In this document: piece by piece, positions 5,318 through 8,646 of the stretch | Layout: every line of letters starts with the position of its first letter | Numbering within the stretch: position 1 is the first letter of the stretch | NCBI GenBank assembly: GCA_021732545.1 | Contig: JAKFUW010000146.1 | Coordinates: forward strand, 1 to 8,646 | Direction: 5' to 3' | Source: Alphaproteobacteria bacterium | GTDB lineage: Bacteria > Pseudomonadota > Alphaproteobacteria > Rickettsiales > UBA3002 | Length of the DNA: 8,646 bases | The notes under the pieces: model-generated | Seen by the model: the letters and a program-made list of their open reading frames with translations, nothing else | Told to the model about the DNA's origin: nothing | Database searches by the model: none | Made by a program: the position numbers and the translations under genes

Positions 5318-5896
5318 ATGCGATTTAAATTCAGAGATGTTGCGCGGTGCGAGAGTGGCTTGGCGCTGATTGAATTTGTGATTGTGCTACCAGTGCTGGT
5401 CTTGTTGGTTTATGGCGCCTACGAAGTGAATCGTTTTATTAATATCAACCAGAAGCTGGAATCAACCACCTTTCAGCTGGCGGATATGATTACCAATAAC
5501 CGCAGTTTAACAAACGCGGATATTGATACATTCATGAGAAGCGCTGCTGTGATTATGAAGCCTTATGAAACCCAAGGCATGCAGGTGATTGTGACGTCGA
5601 TTCATCAGCCAACGGGTGGCGTGCCAACCACGGCATGGCAGAGATCCCTGCCTGCGGGTTTGAGTACCAGCCAGATTTCCAGTGGTGTGACAGGAGATCC
5701 TGCAACGGTTAATTATACTTTGATCGATTTGGATCAGTTGGTTGCAGTCGAGATTTATTATCCTTATGAAACGCTGCTAAATATCAGCTATGTGGATCCA
5801 TCGCGTGGTCGTAACCGAGAATTTATTGACGATGACGAGCTTTATAAAAGTGCGATTGCCCGTGCTAGGTTTGGCGCCTTGCTGAATCTACTTTAA
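5318..5896 (+). CDS. TadE/TadG-like pseudopilin, second of a pair
   Basis: A 192-residue partner of the preceding gene. The N-terminus RCESGLALIEFVIVLPVLVLLVYGAYEV has the same layout as its neighbour, including glycine 14 and glutamate 19 for prepilin peptidase cleavage, and a membrane helix (about 20-38). The periplasmic part contains a probable helix (NINQKLESTTFQLADMI, about 43-59), as in many TadE-like proteins, then a mixed region with VIVTSIHQ and VEIYYPYETLL strands. GAGG at 5304-5307, inside the end of the previous gene, is ten bases from the ATG, so coupling is likely. The final TAA overlaps the stop codon of the convergent 611-residue gene in a shared TTAA, leaving no room for a terminator between them. 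The family call is firm; the exact Tad subunit is not. Confidence 0.88.
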   Translation: MRFKFRDVARCESGLALIEFVIVLPVLVLLVYGAYEVNRFININQKLESTTFQLADMITNNRSLTNADIDTFMRSAAVIMKPYETQGMQVIVTSIHQPTGGVPTTAWQRSLPAGLSTSQISSGVTGDPATVNYTLIDLDQLVAVEIYYPYETLLNISYVDPSRGRNREFIDDDELYKSAIARARFGALLNLL

Positions 5897-7728
5897 GGCT
5901 TCAATTTCACATATTTTATCACTTGCGTTAAAGCCATCACCGCGTGCCCTGGGCTATCGATGCGGATATAAGGTTGAAGCGGGCCATAACGAATGGCGCC
6001 AATCGCTTTTTCGGGCGCTTTCACATAAAAGCTATTGGAGCGATCAATCGAGCTTTGCAATACCAACCTGAGTGCGTGTTTGATTGAGTTGGAATAGGTT
6101 TTTTCACGGGCGCTGTCTTTTAATTTTACGGCTAACCGATAGGCACTGCTTAGCCCTTCAATACGCACCAATGTGGCAAGGCTCAACATGGCCTGATTGC
6201 AGCCTTTTGCGTTAAAGCCGCCGCGATAGGGAGCGGGAATCTTATCGCTGGTGACTTGGCATCGCACCAGTTCATCTGCCATGGCAAACATGGCATGTTG
6301 TATGCGTGGGTCTGGTTTTTCCAGCGCACGTTCCAATGCTCCGAATCCAACGAGGTGCCAGCTGGCTCCATAGAGTGATTTGGTTTGTTTCCAATCGCTA
6401 TAATAGGATTCAAACGAAGGTATTAAATCGGCAAGCGTTGCATCCAGAGCCTTTAGCTCAATGGCCTCAACGAGCGCTTGCATCGAGATGCCTGGTGTAA
6501 ATTCAGAATCGTTGCCAACATCAATTTTGGGCAAAATGATGGAGTCAAATGTTTCATCGGGGCGTTTTTCAGCCCAGATTGCATTGACAACATGCTGGTA
6601 AGGGGTGTGATATTTTTCATCATAACCAGCTGCAATCGCCAGCGCTTGAGCGGCCACTGAATTGGTCGCAAGAAAGGCGCTATTGTGCCATACAAAATAT
6701 CCTTTTGAATCGTTCTCTTGATAGAAGTGTTGCATCGCATAATCCACGGCACGTAAAAAATGCTCCTTGCGTTCTGGTGTTGGGGTACGCTCCGCCAGTG
6801 TTCCCAGTGCCAAAATGGCAAACCACTGACGAATGAGTTGATTATCCGATGAGACCGAATCGGTGAGCGGATCATAGATATAGGGCAGTTGGCCTTGCGC
6901 AGTTAAGTGCGTATCAAGCCAGCGCGCTTGATGATCTAACAAGGTGTTTGCGGTTTGGATGGGGGATGATGTAAGGGATGCCACACGATCACCCGCTTGC
7001 CATTTCGTTGGTTTTGTATTGGCTGAATACTGGATCCACTCGGTGGTTTTAAATCGGGTGATGGCACCTATACCACCTTCGAGTTTAACTTTATCGCATC
7101 CAACCCATTGCAAATAATTATTGGCGGCATTCCATCCATTGGCAAAGCTGCGGGTGGCCCAGCGCAACCCAGGCATAATGCCGTGGGTTTCTACGCACTC
7201 AGCGATGAGCGCGTGGACTCCAGGTTTGAGGAAATTATTGAGGCCTCGTTCCGATTTTGCGCTGAGTGGATCATATTTTTTGGGGTGATGCAGCAAGGTA
7301 AGATAAATAATAGCATCATCGGGTACGGCGTTTTGCAGGCGGCCAGATAGTGTTTGATAGTTACGATACAAATCAATTAAATTTTTGGGGATTGTCAAAC
7401 CAAACGCCATCGTTTCGCCGAGTAGTTTTTGGTTTTGCCAGACATCAATATGAACTGGATAATAGAGAATATCAGCCCATTGAGCGATAAACGCTTGAGT
7501 GAATTCTCCTGTGTTGAGTAGTTTTCGCAGGCCATCCATCAGCGCTTGAGGGTCTCTGTTTTGCATCTCAGGAGCATGCGCTTGTGGGTTATATATCAGT
7601 GGTTTCTCAGGGCGTGTTGCAAAGTGATGAATCGCCAATAACGCAGCCAGCCCCATGAAGAGCACGAGCAGTTTAGAACCCTTTTGCATGAGGGTTGCCA
7701 TGGATGATTCATGAGGGAGTGTGTTCAT
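5893..7728 (-). CDS. Membrane-anchored periplasmic protein with alpha/alpha-toroid-like motifs, function unknown
   Basis: I do not recognise a named family for this 611-residue protein. A single membrane helix (about 19-36) makes it an inner-membrane protein facing the periplasm. The rest is mainly helical. Residues about 60-245 form one region. From about 255 onward there are motifs like those of alpha/alpha-toroid enzymes (glucuronyl C5-epimerase, terpene-cyclase and six-hairpin folds): LPYIYDP (281-287), DNQLIRQW (295-302), FTPGISMQAL (410-419), APYRGGF (499-505) and IRIDSPGHAVMAL (588-600), close to the C-terminus. The start at 7728 is supported by GAAAGGA, five bases upstream, and it overlaps the upstream glycosyltransferase gene by 20 bases. 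The tight coupling suggests a role in making, trimming or epimerising the glycan handled by that enzyme. This is inference; the fold call itself is moderate. The gene is convergent with the tadE-like pair. Confidence 0.75.
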   Translation of the reverse strand: MNTLPHESSMATLMQKGSKLLVLFMGLAALLAIHHFATRPEKPLIYNPQAHAPEMQNRDPQALMDGLRKLLNTGEFTQAFIAQWADILYYPVHIDVWQNQKLLGETMAFGLTIPKNLIDLYRNYQTLSGRLQNAVPDDAIIYLTLLHHPKKYDPLSAKSERGLNNFLKPGVHALIAECVETHGIMPGLRWATRSFANGWNAANNYLQWVGCDKVKLEGGIGAITRFKTTEWIQYSANTKPTKWQAGDRVASLTSSPIQTANTLLDHQARWLDTHLTAQGQLPYIYDPLTDSVSSDNQLIRQWFAILALGTLAERTPTPERKEHFLRAVDYAMQHFYQENDSKGYFVWHNSAFLATNSVAAQALAIAAGYDEKYHTPYQHVVNAIWAEKRPDETFDSIILPKIDVGNDSEFTPGISMQALVEAIELKALDATLADLIPSFESYYSDWKQTKSLYGASWHLVGFGALERALEKPDPRIQHAMFAMADELVRCQVTSDKIPAPYRGGFNAKGCNQAMLSLATLVRIEGLSSAYRLAVKLKDSAREKTYSNSIKHALRLVLQSSIDRSNSFYVKAPEKAIGAIRYGPLQPYIRIDSPGHAVMALTQVIKYVKLKP

Positions 7729-8646
7729 AGCATTCCTTTCTCGAATGGCGCTGATAATGCAGCATTATGATGCACGAAATAATCAACATCGGCTCAATGG
7801 GCTTGCGGTATCTTCCTTCTAATACACCGCTAAATTGAAAGCATAATAGCACGCAAAGTGCGAGTGTCAGCGATAAAAAGCTTTGCTGCAAGAGAGGCAG
7901 TTTTGCACGCCACACACCGATGGTGACCATGACAATCATGGGAGCCCACACCCAGCGCCACCAGAGATTGATCTGTTCTTCCCACTCATAAGACTCGCCT
8001 TCTATTTGCCAATTATGCGGCCACACTTCGGGCCATGACGGCGAAAAAAGCAAAAATAATGTATTCAGCCCCACTTGGCGCATCAAAATATCTGCCGTAA
8101 TGGGGTAGGGTTCCAATGCTTTATCCCATGAAGCATAGCCTTGCCTGGTTTTAATATCGAGATAAATCGGTGCGGTTTGATCCGCAATGCGCCAATCAGA
8201 AAAGGGCTCAAATAACCTTGTAGAAAGTGCGGGTGAGCGAAACCAGCGACCTTTTTCCTCATCGGTATCATAATAAACTCGTGTGGTTTGGCTCCGCGCC
8301 ATCGCCGCATTCAGGTGCGTTAATCCGAAAGGGCTAGAAACATTGACCGATAAATGACTATGCCACGAAGCGGCACCTGCAACCATTGCAAGCCACAACA
8401 AGGAAACGATACCCGCTTTCAATGGCCAGCCACAGCGCCAGAACAACACCGCAATGCACATGAAGGCGGGGGGGATTGCCAGCATGCGAGTGAAGGCGCA
8501 AGCAACCCAGACCATGCACGCGATGATTAACAGTTTCTGGGATGGGCGCTTCCAGCAGACTGCCGTTGCTGCGCAGGCAAGCCCCATAAGCGGTAGCAAT
8601 AATGTTTCGCTCGTGAAATAGGCATAGATGGTCGTCAATGATGGGC
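7709..8646 (-). CDS. C-terminal part of a GT39-like (GT-C) membrane glycosyltransferase, truncated by the window edge
   Basis: About 312 codons are visible and the frame is open to the right edge, so the N-terminal part with the expected acidic catalytic residues is missing. A TTG near 8638 could be read as a start, but the protein begins in the middle of a recognisable GT-C pattern: FTSETLLLPLMGLA, then TRMLAIPPAFM (about 50-60), typical of ArnT/PMT-like enzymes that use polyprenyl-phosphate sugars. Several membrane helices are seen (about 11-28, 35-50, 52-68, 72-90, 229-245, 250-271, 282-295), with a large periplasmic loop (about 91-228) between the two groups. GRYRKPIEPMLII near the end matches the C-terminal segment of these proteins. 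The acceptor is unknown. The last codons carry the ribosome site of the next gene, an overlapping operon. Confidence 0.75.
   Translation of the reverse strand, partial: PSLTTIYAYFTSETLLLPLMGLACAATAVCWKRPSQKLLIIACMVWVACAFTRMLAIPPAFMCIAVLFWRCGWPLKAGIVSLLWLAMVAGAASWHSHLSVNVSSPFGLTHLNAAMARSQTTRVYYDTDEEKGRWFRSPALSTRLFEPFSDWRIADQTAPIYLDIKTRQGYASWDKALEPYPITADILMRQVGLNTLFLLFSPSWPEVWPHNWQIEGESYEWEEQINLWWRWVWAPMIVMVTIGVWRAKLPLLQQSFLSLTLALCVLLCFQFSGVLEGRYRKPIEPMLIISCIIMLHYQRHSRKECYEHTPS

Noticed and set aside
6453..6875. 140-codon open frame on the minus strand inside the 611-residue gene
   Set aside because: It is an out-of-frame shadow on the same strand with no ribosome site; the longer frame has the anchor, coherent motifs and operon context.

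Overview
The window looks like chromosomal DNA of an alphaproteobacterium with intermediate GC content. The CpaF-type pilus ATPase is closest in wording to alphaproteobacterial Tad ATPases. The ribosome hibernation factor is the long form, and the two TadE-like proteins carry the prepilin-type G-x4-E signature. I cannot name the genus. No mobile genes, rRNA, tRNA or CRISPR arrays are visible.

Layout. (1) 7-1236 (+): CpaF/TadA secretion ATPase, open to the left edge of the window. (2) 1237-1560: a non-coding interval with a 40-bp hairpin repeat, a good sigma-70-like promoter and an 82-bp multi-hairpin repeat, leading into (3) long-form hpf, 1561-2163 (+). (4) 2211-2948 and 3008-3754 (-): a tandem pair of paralogous, secreted, probably beta-barrel outer-membrane proteins of unknown function. 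The first gene transcribed (3008-3754) has a Fur-box-like palindrome over its likely promoter. The second has a perfect 9-bp hairpin that would hide its Shine-Dalgarno sequence. (5) 3833-4582 (-): an rlmJ-type 23S rRNA methyltransferase with a DPSY motif and a short C-terminus. (6) 4743-5896 (+): two TadE/TadG-like pseudopilins, two bases apart. (7) 5893-7728 (-): a large membrane-anchored periplasmic protein with alpha/alpha-toroid-like motifs. It overlaps by 20 bases (8) 7709-8646 (-), the C-terminal part of a GT39-like membrane glycosyltransferase that continues past the right edge.

Working model. Tad/Flp pilus components (cpaF, two tadE-like genes) are split by about 3.5 kb of unrelated genes. 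The TadE pair converges, with overlapping stop codons, on the glycosyltransferase/toroid operon, which probably makes or modifies a cell-surface glycan. The most interesting regulatory parts are the two different palindromes controlling the duplicated outer-membrane proteins and the repeat-derived folded leader of hpf. The least characterised protein is the 611-residue toroid-like one.
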